64,000 bases of DNA, from the NCBI RefSeq assembly GCF_036634175.1, contig NZ_JAZIFX010000001.1, positions 3,658,001 to 3,722,000 of the forward strand, in the 5' to 3' direction. Shown piece by piece: positions 40,849 through 48,760 of this stretch. Within the stretch, counting starts at the first letter, position 1; each line of letters begins with the position of its first letter. Made by a program: the position numbers and the translations under genes. The notes under the pieces were generated by a model, which saw only the letters and a list, made by a program, of their open reading frames with translations, was not told where the DNA came from and ran no database searches. Source of the stretch: Streptomyces sp. P9-A2 (GTDB taxonomy: Bacteria > Actinomycetota > Actinomycetes > Streptomycetales > Streptomycetaceae).

Positions 40849-43328
40849 TTCCCGCCCGCCCGTACCGCGACGACCCGTCGCAGGTCGTGGGTGTGGTCGG
40901 CGGCCCGGCGGCGCAGCGTCACCGGAAGTGTGTCGAGCGCGAGCATCCGCTCGGCCGCCTCGAGGGTCTCCGGGGTGGCGGCGTAACGCGGGTAGAGGAA
41001 GCGGAGCAGCTGGTCCAGCACCAGATCACCCCGGTCGCGGGCGGCGGTGGGCATGTCCGTGAAGAACCGTTCGACGTACGGCCGGGTCAGCACCGTCTGT
41101 TCGGGCTGCCAGAACCCCTCGGCCAGGGACCACAGTTCGTAGTGGGACAGATCGGCGCCGCGCATGATCGCGGTCCACGCCGCTTCCTTGGCGCCCGCCT
41201 CGGGCAGCGCCGCCCGGCACTTGGCCGCGAACTGTTCGGCGACGGCGCCCGGCCCCGCCTCCAGGGCCGCGGCGACGCCGGTGGCGTCCACGCCCCCGAG
41301 TACGGCGAGCCGGTAGCGGACGCGCCAGCTCATGTCGGTGTCGAGGACCAGCCCGGAAGGCAGTCCGTCGCCGGCCAGCCAGCCGGACAACTCCTCGGGG
41401 TCCGCGGTGAAGTCGACCAGGCCCCGGAAGAGCGTGATCATCCGCTCGTCCTCCGCACCGGTGCGGGCGAGCCGGCCACGCAGTGCCTCGGCGACCCGGG
41501 CCATCGCCTCGGGGCGCTCCGGTGGCGCGAGGAACCGGTCGGCGACGTCGTGCCGGGCCTGTTCGAGGACCTCGGCCAGGATCGACAGCTCGCTTTCCTC
41601 CCCAACCATGTCGCCGACCAGCGCCAGATGCGCGGCGGCCGGGTACGTCCCGTCCTGGACGCCGAGCAGCAGGGCACACCACACCATCGCCCGGTTCAGC
41701 GCGGACAGCCCGGGGAGCGTGCCGGGCAGCGCGGCCAGTGAGCCGGGGTCGAATCCGATCTTGGCGTAGGTGAGGTCGCCGTCGTTGAGGAGGAGGAAGG
41801 AGGGCGCGGGACGGCCCACGAGCTCGGGCAGTTCGGTGCGTTCGCCCTCGATCCGGACCCGGACGGTGGTGCTGTCGTGCGGGGAGTGGAGGCCCACGTC
41901 CATGGTGTGCGTGCGCAGCACCGGATGACTGGCGGGGGCGCCCTGCAGGACTGCGGCGGCGCTGATGCGTCCGTCGGTGACGGTGATCTCGGGGGTGAGC
42001 GTGTTCACGTTGGCCGTGTGCAGCCAGGTGTCGGCCCAGTCGGTGAGATCGGTGCCGGCCGCCTCGCTCATCGCGTCGAGGAAGTCCGCGGCGGTCGCCG
42101 TGGAGTAGGCGTGCCGGTCGAAGTAGACGCGCAGTCCGGCGCGCAGCGCCTCGTCGCCCACGTGCGCGGCGAGCTGGCGCAGCGCGGAGTGGCCCTTGAA
42201 GTACGAGATCCGGTCCAGCTCCAGCTGCACGGTGCGGACGTCGGGGCCCTCGATGCCGACCGGGTGCGTGGAGGGACGCTGGTCGGGCAGATACGCCTGG
42301 CCCTTGCGACGGGCGGCGAACGTCGTGGGCGGTCCGGGAAACCGGGTGACCTCGCTGGTGACGCGGTGCGCCATGTAGTCGGCGAGCGACTGGCCCAGCC
42401 ACAGGTCGTTCCACCATGTGTGGGTCACGAGTCCGGCCAGCCACAGCAGGGAGATGCCGTGGGCGAGGACGACGGCCCTGGTCTCGCGTTCGCTGTCGGT
42501 GGCGGCCGAGCTGAAGAGGTACTGCTCGCGCAGCAGTACGCAGCCGGGGTGGTCGAGCGAGAGCACGCTGAACTCGGGCACGAAGACCTGGTCGAGTTTG
42601 GCGAACGGATGCCCCACTCCGAAGAGTTCGGCGTAGGCGTCCAGACACTGGGCGGTGATCTCGAAGACCTCGTCGACGTCGGCCTTCAGGGCGTCCGCGA
42701 GCGAGGCCCGGCAGTGCAGCCCGAGGGGGATGCCGTGGTGCTCGGTCCGGAAGGAGGCATACGGCCCGGCGACGAGCGCGGTGAGGTAGGTGGCCAGGGC
42801 CGGCGACTCTGTCAGCCTCCAGCGGCCCGGCCCGGTCCGTACCGCTTCGCTGTTCCCCAGGACCTGCCAGGTCTCGGGCACCCGCAGCTCGAACCGGTAC
42901 GGGGCCTTCAGGTCGGGCTGGTCGAAGCAGGCGAAGACGCGCGGCGCGTTGTCGAGGTAGACGAAGGAATAGACGTACGTCTCGCCGTCGGCGGGATCGA
43001 CATAGCGGTGGAGCCCTTCGCATTCCTGCGAATAACCCATGTCGGCCACCACGACGACTTCGTTTTCCGCAGCGAGTCCGGTAAGCGGGAACCTGCCGTC
43101 ACGCAACGCCGCGACGTCGAGTCCGCGGCCGTTCAGTGTGATCGAGCGGAGTTCCTCCGGATCGATGTCGACGAAGGTTTCCGCACCGGATTCACGGGCG
43201 TCGAAGCGGATGGTCGTCGTCGAGCAGAAAGTTTCCGGTCCGGTGGTCAGATCGAGCTCGACGTCATAGGAACGGACCAGGAGCAGGGCACCACGTCCCC
43301 CTGCTTCCTCCCGGGTCAGGCTTGGCAT
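40845..43328 (-). CDS. M1 aminopeptidase N homologue with a lost zinc site
   Basis: An 827-residue protein that follows actinobacterial PepN from end to end, with no signal peptide. The catalytic motifs are gone: the GAMEN loop reads VPEFSVLSLDH (250-260), HEXXH reads HGISL (290-294) and the third ligand motif NESFA reads GQSLA (312-316). The framework around them is intact (WWNDLWL, ADYMAHRV) and the Tyr of YFKG remains. It cannot bind zinc in the usual way and should be inactive as a peptidase. It is translationally coupled to the oxidase gene. A new catalytic role or a binding and chaperone role is possible. Start ATG has AAAGGA ahead. Confidence 0.9.
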   Translation of the reverse strand: MPSLTREEAGGRGALLLVRSYDVELDLTTGPETFCSTTTIRFDARESGAETFVDIDPEELRSITLNGRGLDVAALRDGRFPLTGLAAENEVVVVADMGYSQECEGLHRYVDPADGETYVYSFVYLDNAPRVFACFDQPDLKAPYRFELRVPETWQVLGNSEAVRTGPGRWRLTESPALATYLTALVAGPYASFRTEHHGIPLGLHCRASLADALKADVDEVFEITAQCLDAYAELFGVGHPFAKLDQVFVPEFSVLSLDHPGCVLLREQYLFSSAATDSERETRAVVLAHGISLLWLAGLVTHTWWNDLWLGQSLADYMAHRVTSEVTRFPGPPTTFAARRKGQAYLPDQRPSTHPVGIEGPDVRTVQLELDRISYFKGHSALRQLAAHVGDEALRAGLRVYFDRHAYSTATAADFLDAMSEAAGTDLTDWADTWLHTANVNTLTPEITVTDGRISAAAVLQGAPASHPVLRTHTMDVGLHSPHDSTTVRVRIEGERTELPELVGRPAPSFLLLNDGDLTYAKIGFDPGSLAALPGTLPGLSALNRAMVWCALLLGVQDGTYPAAAHLALVGDMVGEESELSILAEVLEQARHDVADRFLAPPERPEAMARVAEALRGRLARTGAEDERMITLFRGLVDFTADPEELSGWLAGDGLPSGLVLDTDMSWRVRYRLAVLGGVDATGVAAALEAGPGAVAEQFAAKCRAALPEAGAKEAAWTAIMRGADLSHYELWSLAEGFWQPEQTVLTRPYVERFFTDMPTAARDRGDLVLDQLLRFLYPRYAATPETLEAAERMLALDTLPVTLRRRAADHTHDLRRVVAVRAGGK

Positions 43329-43413
43329 ACGAATTTCCTTTCGCGAGGGGCCAAAGGATCGTCGTACGACGGGAAGCGAGCGTCAAGGAGAGCAAGAAGC
43401 TAAATGAGGGAAG

Positions 43414-43464
43414 GGGAATGCCGGTGACCGAGAACCTGCTCGCCCCCCGGTCACCGGCATTTCC
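43414..43464 (-). terminator. Hairpin between the regulator and the M1-like gene
   Basis: The arms 43414-43430 and 43448-43464 pair over 17 bp with one mismatch (core AATGCCGGTGACCG/CGGTCACCGGCATT). It lies 13 bp after the regulator stop at 43477, so the regulator is a separate transcript from the biosynthetic genes. Confidence 0.85.
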
Positions 43465-43476
43465 TTCGAACGCGGA

Positions 43477-44556
43477 TCAGGCCTCCTGCAACTGCCCTTC
43501 GACCTCTTGCGCTATGTACATCCAGATCTCCCCGCAGGAACGCGCCACGGCCGCGATCTCATTCACCCAGTGCGGCGGAACGCCCTTGACCCCCGCCACC
43601 ACGTCCTGTGTGCTGATCGCGTGCATGTCGTACCAGCGGAACAGGATCCTGCCCGCCTCCGAGTACCTCAGCAGGGGGTCCTGCAGGAGCTTGGCCCGCA
43701 GCCTCGACCAGTCGGCGGTGCCGAGGACGGCCGGCTGCGCACCGTCCGCCGGCCGCACACCGCCCACGTGGTCGGCGGGCGGGGCCGACCGGTTCTCTCC
43801 GCCCGGCCCGTCATCCGGTCCGTCACCCGGTCCGGCCAGACGGAGCTTGGGCGGGAGCGGGTCGGCGCCCCGCTGGACCCGCTGCCGGACGTCGCGCGCG
43901 GTGGCGACCGACACCCCGGCCTGACGTGCCACCTCCCGCAGCGGCATCTCCGGGTAGGCCGTGACCACCTCGCTGGCGCGCAGTCGCCCCTGGCTGTAGT
44001 TGACCGGCCGGTAGCGGCCGTCCCTGCCCAAACGCACGTTCAACTGCGCCGGCTGCACAGTTGAACCGTCCACGACCACCTTGCGCAGTGCGGCCACGGT
44101 CCTCGGCGCGAGCCCGGTCACCGCGGCGACCGCCCGGTCCGACCAGAGGGGCTGCGCGGAGAGCACCCGGCGCACGGCCGCCTCACGGTCCGCCCGCGAC
44201 AGAGGGAGACCGTGCGTCACGTTCTCCTGCACCGCCACGAGGAAAGCCAGTCCCTCGGGGCCGTCGAAGAACCGGACGTCAATCGCCTCCCTGCCTTTCA
44301 TCCGCGCCGCCAGAAGACGATGCGATCCATCGATCACCCGCATCGACCGGCGGTGCACGATAATCGGCGGCAGCGAGTGTTCGACCTCCGCGAGTGCCTG
44401 GGCGTGCGCAGGGTCCTCTCCGTCCAAACGAGGAGAGTCACCGGGCTTTATCGACGCTATCGGAACGGATTCGACCCGACTCAGTTCCACCGCTAATCCG
44501 CGATGCCCCCCAAAGGGTCCACCAGAACTTTCGTCACCATGCTCTCGAGTTTCCAT
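43477..44556 (-). CDS. StrR/ParB-like cluster activator
   Basis: A 359-residue regulator. Residues about 30-115 form a ParB/Srx-like domain (VESVPIASIKPGDSPR, IIVHRRSMRVIDGSHRLLAARMKGREAIDVRFF), followed by helix-turn-helix motifs (LWSDRAVAAVTGLAPRTVAALRK and MPLREVARQAGVSVATARDVRQRV). This is the layout of StrR, NovG and KasT, the pathway activators of antibiotic clusters. Codon 21 is TTA (44494-44496), so translation should depend on the bldA tRNA. A perfect StrR-type palindrome lies inside the coding region. The ATG at 44556 is the most family-like start, but the ribosome site is poor and a longer frame opens at 44664. Confidence 0.85.
   Translation of the reverse strand: METREHGDESSGGPFGGHRGLAVELSRVESVPIASIKPGDSPRLDGEDPAHAQALAEVEHSLPPIIVHRRSMRVIDGSHRLLAARMKGREAIDVRFFDGPEGLAFLVAVQENVTHGLPLSRADREAAVRRVLSAQPLWSDRAVAAVTGLAPRTVAALRKVVVDGSTVQPAQLNVRLGRDGRYRPVNYSQGRLRASEVVTAYPEMPLREVARQAGVSVATARDVRQRVQRGADPLPPKLRLAGPGDGPDDGPGGENRSAPPADHVGGVRPADGAQPAVLGTADWSRLRAKLLQDPLLRYSEAGRILFRWYDMHAISTQDVVAGVKGVPPHWVNEIAAVARSCGEIWMYIAQEVEGQLQEA
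44038..44066. promoter_or_regulatory. StrR-type operator inside the regulator gene
   Basis: GTTCAACTG-N11-CAGTTGAAC is a perfect 9-11-9 palindrome. The known StrR-family consensus is GTTCGACTG-N11-CAGTCGAAC, so only one base per arm differs and the spacing is exact. It lies within the regulator's own coding sequence and suggests autoregulation. Confidence 0.8.
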
Positions 44557-44924
44557 CACAGCAAGTACGCCCCCCGCGTGATCGATCAAGATTCCTCTGC
44601 AAGGAATCACGAACACCCTCACCTGCGCCGTTCCTAGGAATACGGAACCCACCCGCCGCGCCACTTCTCCGCACCGAGAAGTTGAATATCAAGTTCCATG
44701 AAGCGGAACATAGGCAGGGGTGCCGTTGGCCTGCCGCGAAGGCTACTGCCCCATCCGTCCGATGTCACCGGCAATTGCGCTCTCCCCAGACATGGCATGG
44801 GCATGATTTTCATGGTATAGAGACGACACCGTGCGGCGCGGCCGGCAATGCGCTCGAGCAACGACGTGAACACGCCGGAAAAGAAGGAGCCCAGGCCGGA
44901 TCCATCCCGACCTGGGCTTCGCCC
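44557..44924. other. Gap between regulator and tRNA fragment
   Basis: No gene is seen from the regulator start to the tRNA-Thr fragment. It should hold the regulator promoter. A hairpin at 44888-44918 closes it. A TATAGA box follows ATTTTCATGG near 44812 on the plus strand, but no gene follows it. Confidence 0.5.
44888..44918. terminator. Hairpin next to the left tRNA-Thr fragment
   Basis: AGCCCAGGCCGG (44888-44899) pairs with 44907-44918 with one G-T type mismatch. It lies just beyond the 3' end of the tRNA half and probably was the terminator of the original tRNA-Thr gene. Confidence 0.7.
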
Positions 44925-44968
44925 GAGCCCCCTGTCGGATTCGAACCGACGACCTACGCATTACAAGG
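44925..44968 (-). repeat. tRNA-Thr(TGT) 3'-half, attachment site copy 1
   Basis: On the minus strand these 44 bp read from the anticodon loop (CTTGTAA, anticodon TGT) through the variable region and T arm (GTCGG-TTCGAAT-CCGAC) to the acceptor strand AGGGGGC. The 5' half is absent: the bases before the anticodon do not pair with TGCGT. It is identical to 55595-55638. Integrases that use tRNA genes leave such displaced 3' halves, so this is the chromosomal end of the element. Confidence 0.85.
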
Positions 44969-45086
44969 GCCCGCAAGATCATCCTGGCTGATGCTGCCGA
45001 GTGTCACGTAATCCCGTTTCCCCAGTTCAGAGCCCTATGCGCCTGAACCCGCGTACCACCCTATCCACCCCTGTGCCATCCCGTCC

Positions 45087-45106
45087 GCTCACGCACCGCT
45101 CACGCA
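45087..45106. repeat. Two GCTCACGCA repeats near the left attachment site
   Basis: GCTCACGCA occurs at 45087-45095 and 45098-45106, and again at 55495-55503 close to the right attachment site. Repeats flanking both ends of an integrated element could be arm-type integrase sites. Confidence 0.45.
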
Positions 45107-45141
45107 ATACGAGCTGGCTCTTGCTCCACCACCAGCACGCC

Positions 45142-45328
45142 TCATGCCGCGTCGCCCTTCTGATCATTTGCGCGCAGGAACTCTGTACCGACGGCAGCAA
45201 CGACCGCAGGGTCGAGGCGCAGTAGTGCTGGCAAGCAGATACTCCAATGACCGATCGACAGCGCTTGCGCGAGCAAGACCCTCGAACTGTCGGTCTCAAA
45301 GTCGACAGCCAGTGCCGTCAGGGTCCTA
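45142..45328 (-). pseudogene. 3' part of an IS-interrupted repeat-protein gene
   Basis: The minus-strand frame RTLTALAVDFETDSSRVLL...ANDQKGDAA ends in a stop at 45142. It begins exactly at the left edge of the IS5-type element. Removing the IS and one copy of the TA duplication joins it in frame to the fragment at 46612-46810 (TDPYECA-RTLTALA). It is the C-terminus of a helical-repeat protein. Confidence 0.8.
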
Positions 45329-45394
45329 AGAGCTGTCCCGTAATTGATCTCTGAGTGGCCTCGGGCATGGTGGGCTGCTGTACGGCTGGGTGGT

Positions 45395-46192
45395 CTATCC
45401 GGCGAGGGCGAGGTTGTGCATCCGTGCGATGCCGAGCATGGCGTAGTGGACGCCATCGCCTTTGAGACGGCAGTCGCGGAGGATCTTCCAGGTCTTCATG
45501 CGGGCGAAGACGTGCTCGACACGGGCGCGAACCTGCTTGTGGGACGTGTTATGGGCCTGCTTCCAGTCGGACAGTTCTTCCCCTTTGCGTCGTCGGTGGG
45601 GCATCACGAGCCCGGTGCCCGGATAACCGCCGTCGGCGATGGTCAGGGTCGTGCCGACGGCGGCCTTCGCGCCGGACTCCTCCCACGCCTTGCAGTCGTT
45701 GCGGTTGCCGGGCAGGGGCCGGCCGACCATCACGACCAGGCGGATGTCGGCGTCGATGACGACCTGGTGGTTGGTGGAGTACCGGTAGTTCTTGGACTGC
45801 TCGGCGATGGTGTGATCGCGGGTGGGCACCAGGGTGCCGTCCACGATCAGCACGGTGTCCTTCGCGAACCGCTTGCGGGGCTGAAGGGCGAGCATCGGGC
45901 CGAGGTGATCGATAATCCGGTCCGCCGCGGATTTGGAAATTCCGAAGAGCGGGGCCAGCTGGCGCATGGTCAGGTTCGTGCGCCAGTAGGCCGCGACCAG
46001 CAGCGCCCGGTCCTCCAGCGGCAGGCTCCACGGCCGGCCCCTGCGGACCGCGTCCGCACCCTCGCGCCGCAGAACCGTCACCAGCTTCCCGAACTGCCGC
46101 GGGCTCAGCCCGGTGAACGGGGCTATCCAGGACGGCTCCGACGCCGTGATCACACCAGCCACCGCAAGATCGTTCCATGACGTCCGGCACAA
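45395..46192 (-). CDS. IS5-family DDE transposase
   Basis: A 265-residue single-frame transposase. The N-terminal helix-turn-helix is LSPRQFGKLVTVLRR with TMRQLAPLFGISKSAADRII. The DDE residues lie in LIVDGTLVPT, TIADGGYPG and RARVEHVFARMK. The length is normal for the IS427/IS1031 side of IS5. The start is uncertain: the frame opens at a TTG (46192), and a GTG a few codons in may be used. The gene looks intact, so the element may still move. Confidence 0.9.
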   Translation of the reverse strand: MCRTSWNDLAVAGVITASEPSWIAPFTGLSPRQFGKLVTVLRREGADAVRRGRPWSLPLEDRALLVAAYWRTNLTMRQLAPLFGISKSAADRIIDHLGPMLALQPRKRFAKDTVLIVDGTLVPTRDHTIAEQSKNYRYSTNHQVVIDADIRLVVMVGRPLPGNRNDCKAWEESGAKAAVGTTLTIADGGYPGTGLVMPHRRRKGEELSDWKQAHNTSHKQVRARVEHVFARMKTWKILRDCRLKGDGVHYAMLGIARMHNLALAG

Positions 46193-46208
46193 CGTCGAGA
46201 ATGCTCAT

Positions 46209-46526
46209 ATGACTGTCGAACTGGTGAGGTTCCTTGAGGCGCGGCTGGATGAGGAGGCCGACTTGGCCCGGCGCTGCGACGGTGACGGATGCGGGGAGTG
46301 GTCTGCCCACGGACACACGGTCGACTTCTGCCAGGTTGACCTCTCCGGCTTTCACCCCACGATTGCTCTGCACGTGGCTCTGCACGACCCGGCCCGCGTC
46401 CTGCGCGAGATCGAGGCCAAGCGGCGCATCCTGGCCCGTCACGCTCGCGACCCCTGGCCGTGCCACAACTTGCGCGACCTTGCTTCGCCCTACACCGCCC
46501 ATCCTGACTTCCCCGCCCGGTCCTGA
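46209..46526 (+). CDS. DUF6221-like protein carried inside the IS
   Basis: A 105-residue protein (MTVELVRFLEARLDEEADLARRC, then HVALHDPARVLREIEAKRRILARH) with the pattern of the Streptomyces DUF6221 family, common in integrative elements and plasmids. Function is unknown. It lies between the transposase gene and the right inverted repeat and is transcribed away from the transposase, so it is a passenger of the IS. Confidence 0.8.
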   Translation: MTVELVRFLEARLDEEADLARRCDGDGCGEWSAHGHTVDFCQVDLSGFHPTIALHVALHDPARVLREIEAKRRILARHARDPWPCHNLRDLASPYTAHPDFPARS

Positions 46527-46611
46527 AGCGCAGCAGATGAGCTGAGCGCCCGACGAGGCTGCGAGCCTGAACCGAGCCTCGCCCACTGAAGATCATTTAC
46601 GGGACAGCCCT

Positions 46612-46810
46612 TAGCGCATTCATAGGGGTCGGTGATCGCAGTAGCGATAGCCTCGGCACGTGCAAAATCGCCCATGCCTGCACAGGCATGGGCGACGGTG
46701 CCGAGAGCGCGCGACCGCCTGAGCGGATCGGCGATCGACTGAGCCATGCGCTCCGCCTCATCCAAGGCACCAGCCCCCGCTGCAATCTGCACGATGGCGG
46801 CCAGCGTCTT
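46612..46810 (-). pseudogene. Middle part of the IS-interrupted repeat-protein gene
   Basis: A frame of about 66 codons with helical repeats (TLAAIVQIAAGAGALDEAERMAQSIADPLRRSRAL and TVAHACAGMGDFARAEAIATAITDP), about 35 residues per repeat. It is cut on the left by the IS5-type element and on the right by the IS3-type element. The N-terminal part of the gene is missing beyond the second IS. Confidence 0.78.
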
Positions 46811-46842
46811 GGGACTGCTGCATGATCGGGTGACAGCGGGGT

Positions 46843-47733
46843 TTATGCAGCCAGGGCTGCGGGTGGGGTCATGATGGTCTCGTACTCGACAGGGGTCAAT
46901 CGGGCCAGGCGTCTCTGGCGCCGGCGTCGGTGGTAGGTGCGCTCGATCCAGGTGACGATCACGATCCGCAGCTCCTGGCGGGTGGCCCAGGTACGGCGGT
47001 CGAGGACGTTCTTCTGCAGCAGCGCGAAGAAGCTCTCCATTGCCGCGTTGTCGCCGGCCGCACCGACCCGGCCCATGGAGCCGATCATGTCGTGACGTCC
47101 GAGAACGGACACGAACTTCCGTGAGCGGAATTGCGACCCGCGATCGGAATGAACAGTGCATCCGGCGACCTGGCCGCGACGGGCCACCGCGGATTCAAGG
47201 GCTGTCACCGCGAGGCTGGACTTCATCCGGGCGTCGATGGAATAGCCCACGATACGGCCGGAGTACACGTCCTTGACCGCGCACAGGTACAGCTTTCCCT
47301 CGCCGGTTGCGTGCTCGGTGATGTCCGTCAGCCACAACCGGTTCGGCTCGTCCGCGGTGAAGTCCCGCCGCACCAGGTCGTCGTGGACCGGCGGCCCGGC
47401 CTTGGCGTTCTTCCCGCGGCCCTTGCGCTTGCCGAAGGCACTCCACCAGCCGTTGTCCCTGCAGATCCGCCAGGCGGTCCGCTCAGCCATCGGCTCACCG
47501 GCGGCGCGGGCCTCGTCGAGGAGGAAGCGGTGACCGAACTCGGGATCGTCGCGATGCGCGTCGAACAGGGCGTTGGCCCGGTGTGCCTCGGCGAGCTCCG
47601 AACCGGTGACCGGTGAGGCCAGCCACCGGTAGTAGGGCTGGCGGGCCAGCCCGAGCACCCGGCACGTCACCGCCACCGGCACCCGGTGAGGGGCAGTGGC
47701 GGCGGCCAGCTCGCGGACGAGCGGGTACATCAT
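46843..47733 (-). CDS. IS3-family transposase OrfB
   Basis: A 296-residue integrase-core transposase. The N-terminal part has YPLVRELAAATAPHRVPVAVTCRVLGLARQPYYRW; the DDE residues lie in LWLTDITEHAT, CTVHSDRGSQFRS and DNAAMESFFALLQ. The start ATG overlaps the orfA stop by 4 bp, and an AAAATGA run at the junction could also serve a minus-one frameshift to make the OrfAB fusion. It appears intact. Confidence 0.9.
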   Translation of the reverse strand: MMYPLVRELAAATAPHRVPVAVTCRVLGLARQPYYRWLASPVTGSELAEAHRANALFDAHRDDPEFGHRFLLDEARAAGEPMAERTAWRICRDNGWWSAFGKRKGRGKNAKAGPPVHDDLVRRDFTADEPNRLWLTDITEHATGEGKLYLCAVKDVYSGRIVGYSIDARMKSSLAVTALESAVARRGQVAGCTVHSDRGSQFRSRKFVSVLGRHDMIGSMGRVGAAGDNAAMESFFALLQKNVLDRRTWATRQELRIVIVTWIERTYHRRRRQRRLARLTPVEYETIMTPPAALAA

Positions 47734-48023
47734 TTTGACGGCAGGTTCGCCTGCGACAGATACGCCGCAGCCCTCCGCAGAACCTCGTTCTCCTCCTCCA
47801 GCAGGCGGATGCGCTTGCGGGCCTCGCGCAGCTCGGCCGACTCACCCGACGCTGCCGCGGGCTTGGCGCCCTCGTCGGTGTCGGCACGGCGCAGCCACTT
47901 CGAGAGCGTAATCGGGTGGACGCCGAAGTCGGTGGCGATCTGTTCCAGTGTGACGCCGGGCTCACGGTTGCGCGCGACCCGCACGACGGCCTCGCGGAAC
48001 TCCTTCGGATACGGCTTGGGCAC
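47730..48023 (-). CDS. IS3-family transposase OrfA
   Basis: A 97-residue protein with an HTH_Tnp_1 domain (PKEFREAVVRVARNREPGVTLEQIATDFGVHPITLSKWLRRAD) and a leucine-zipper coiled coil at the C-terminus (ELREARKRIRLLEEENEVLRRAAAYL). It binds the IS ends as part of the OrfAB transposase. Confidence 0.9.
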   Translation of the reverse strand: MPKPYPKEFREAVVRVARNREPGVTLEQIATDFGVHPITLSKWLRRADTDEGAKPAAASGESAELREARKRIRLLEEENEVLRRAAAYLSQANLPSK

Positions 48024-48112
48024 TGCAACATCCTTCCAGGCCGCCTCTCAGCAAGCCAGGTCAGGTGTCACTCATCCGTGCAGCAGTCCCGTGCCACGGT
48101 TGGTTGGCTCGA

Positions 48113-48640
48113 CTACAACTCGCATAGGCCGGTCAGGACTCTCCCGATGAGCATCGGGGTGGCTTGCCAACCGCCGATGCCTGGCTCACCAAGAGCGCTG
48201 CTGGGACAAGCGGGAACCTCTGCCCAGACGGCCTTCCCAGAGTGTGGCTGTGTGGGGAAGTAGCCCCAGCGGTTGGCCATGGCCTGGATGAGGACGAGTC
48301 CGCGGCCCCCGGTGGGGCTGGCGTCGCCGGCGCGAGGTGCCGGCGGTCGCGGGTCGGGGTCGCTGACCGCGAGGATGATGCCGCCGTCGGTGGGCCAGAG
48401 CTTGAGAGCGATCGTGCCGAGGCCGGCGTATTCGGTGGCCGTTTCAGACGGCTCCGTGGGCTGGGCGTGCCGGATGGCGTTGGTGGCCAGTTCCGAGATG
48501 AGGAGTCGGGCAACCTCGATGCCCTCAGCGGGGAAGCGCCAGCGCTGGAGGATGTCGACGGTGTGGCCGCGGGCCCAGGCGACGGCGTTGGGGGTGGCAG
48601 CGAGGGTAAGTTCGCTGATGGACGGGGGGACCTGGTTCAT
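48113..48640 (-). CDS. Anti-sigma-type ATP-binding protein (HATPase_c)
   Basis: A 175-residue protein of the RsbW/SpoIIAB-like ATPase group that is very common in Streptomyces. The N box is ARLLISELATNAIRHA near residue 45, the G1 box is GIILAVSDPDPRPP near residue 88 and the G2 region is TGGRGLVLIQAMANRWGY near residue 112. It may phosphorylate or bind an antagonist of a sigma factor. The C-terminal 35 residues end only 22 bp from the IS3 end but look natural. Confidence 0.83.
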   Translation of the reverse strand: MNQVPPSISELTLAATPNAVAWARGHTVDILQRWRFPAEGIEVARLLISELATNAIRHAQPTEPSETATEYAGLGTIALKLWPTDGGIILAVSDPDPRPPAPRAGDASPTGGRGLVLIQAMANRWGYFPTQPHSGKAVWAEVPACPSSALGEPGIGGWQATPMLIGRVLTGLCEL

Positions 48641-48700
48641 GCGGGTGGCTCCCTCGGCGGCATGGCCGGGCGGGTGCGGGGCGCTGTGGCGTAGGAGAAG

Positions 48701-48749
48701 GCCCGCGAGTCCGGGGCGGCTAGCGGCGGGGCGTCCCGGACTCGCGGGC
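48701..48749 (-). terminator. 15-bp hairpin after the methyltransferase gene
   Basis: GCCCGCGAGTCCGGG (48701-48715) pairs perfectly with 48735-48749. It lies 12 bp after the methyltransferase stop and ends the six-gene operon. Confidence 0.85.
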
Positions 48750-48760
48750 TGCTTGGAGGG

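Larger units (their letters stand above)
45329..46611. mobile_element. IS5-family (IS427-like) insertion sequence with passenger gene
   Basis: A 1283-bp element. Terminal inverted repeats begin AGAGCTGTCCCGTAATTGATC on the left and, read inward, AGGGCTGTCCCGTAAATGATC on the right. A TA target duplication flanks it (45327-45328 and 46612-46613). The duplication and the restored reading frame of the host gene fix both ends. Inside are a DDE transposase gene and a divergent DUF6221-like gene. Confidence 0.88.
46811..48090. mobile_element. IS3-family insertion sequence
   Basis: A 1280-bp element with inverted repeats starting GGGACTGCTGCA at both ends and continuing with an imperfect stretch to GTGACA. 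It carries overlapping orfA and orfB on the minus strand. No target duplication is seen (GTCTT left, GTGCC right), and the host gene does not continue on the right, so a deletion or recombination followed insertion. Confidence 0.85.

Noticed and set aside
44925..44968. A complete tRNA gene
   Set aside because: Only the 3' half is present; the 5' acceptor and D arm are missing and the anticodon stem cannot pair.
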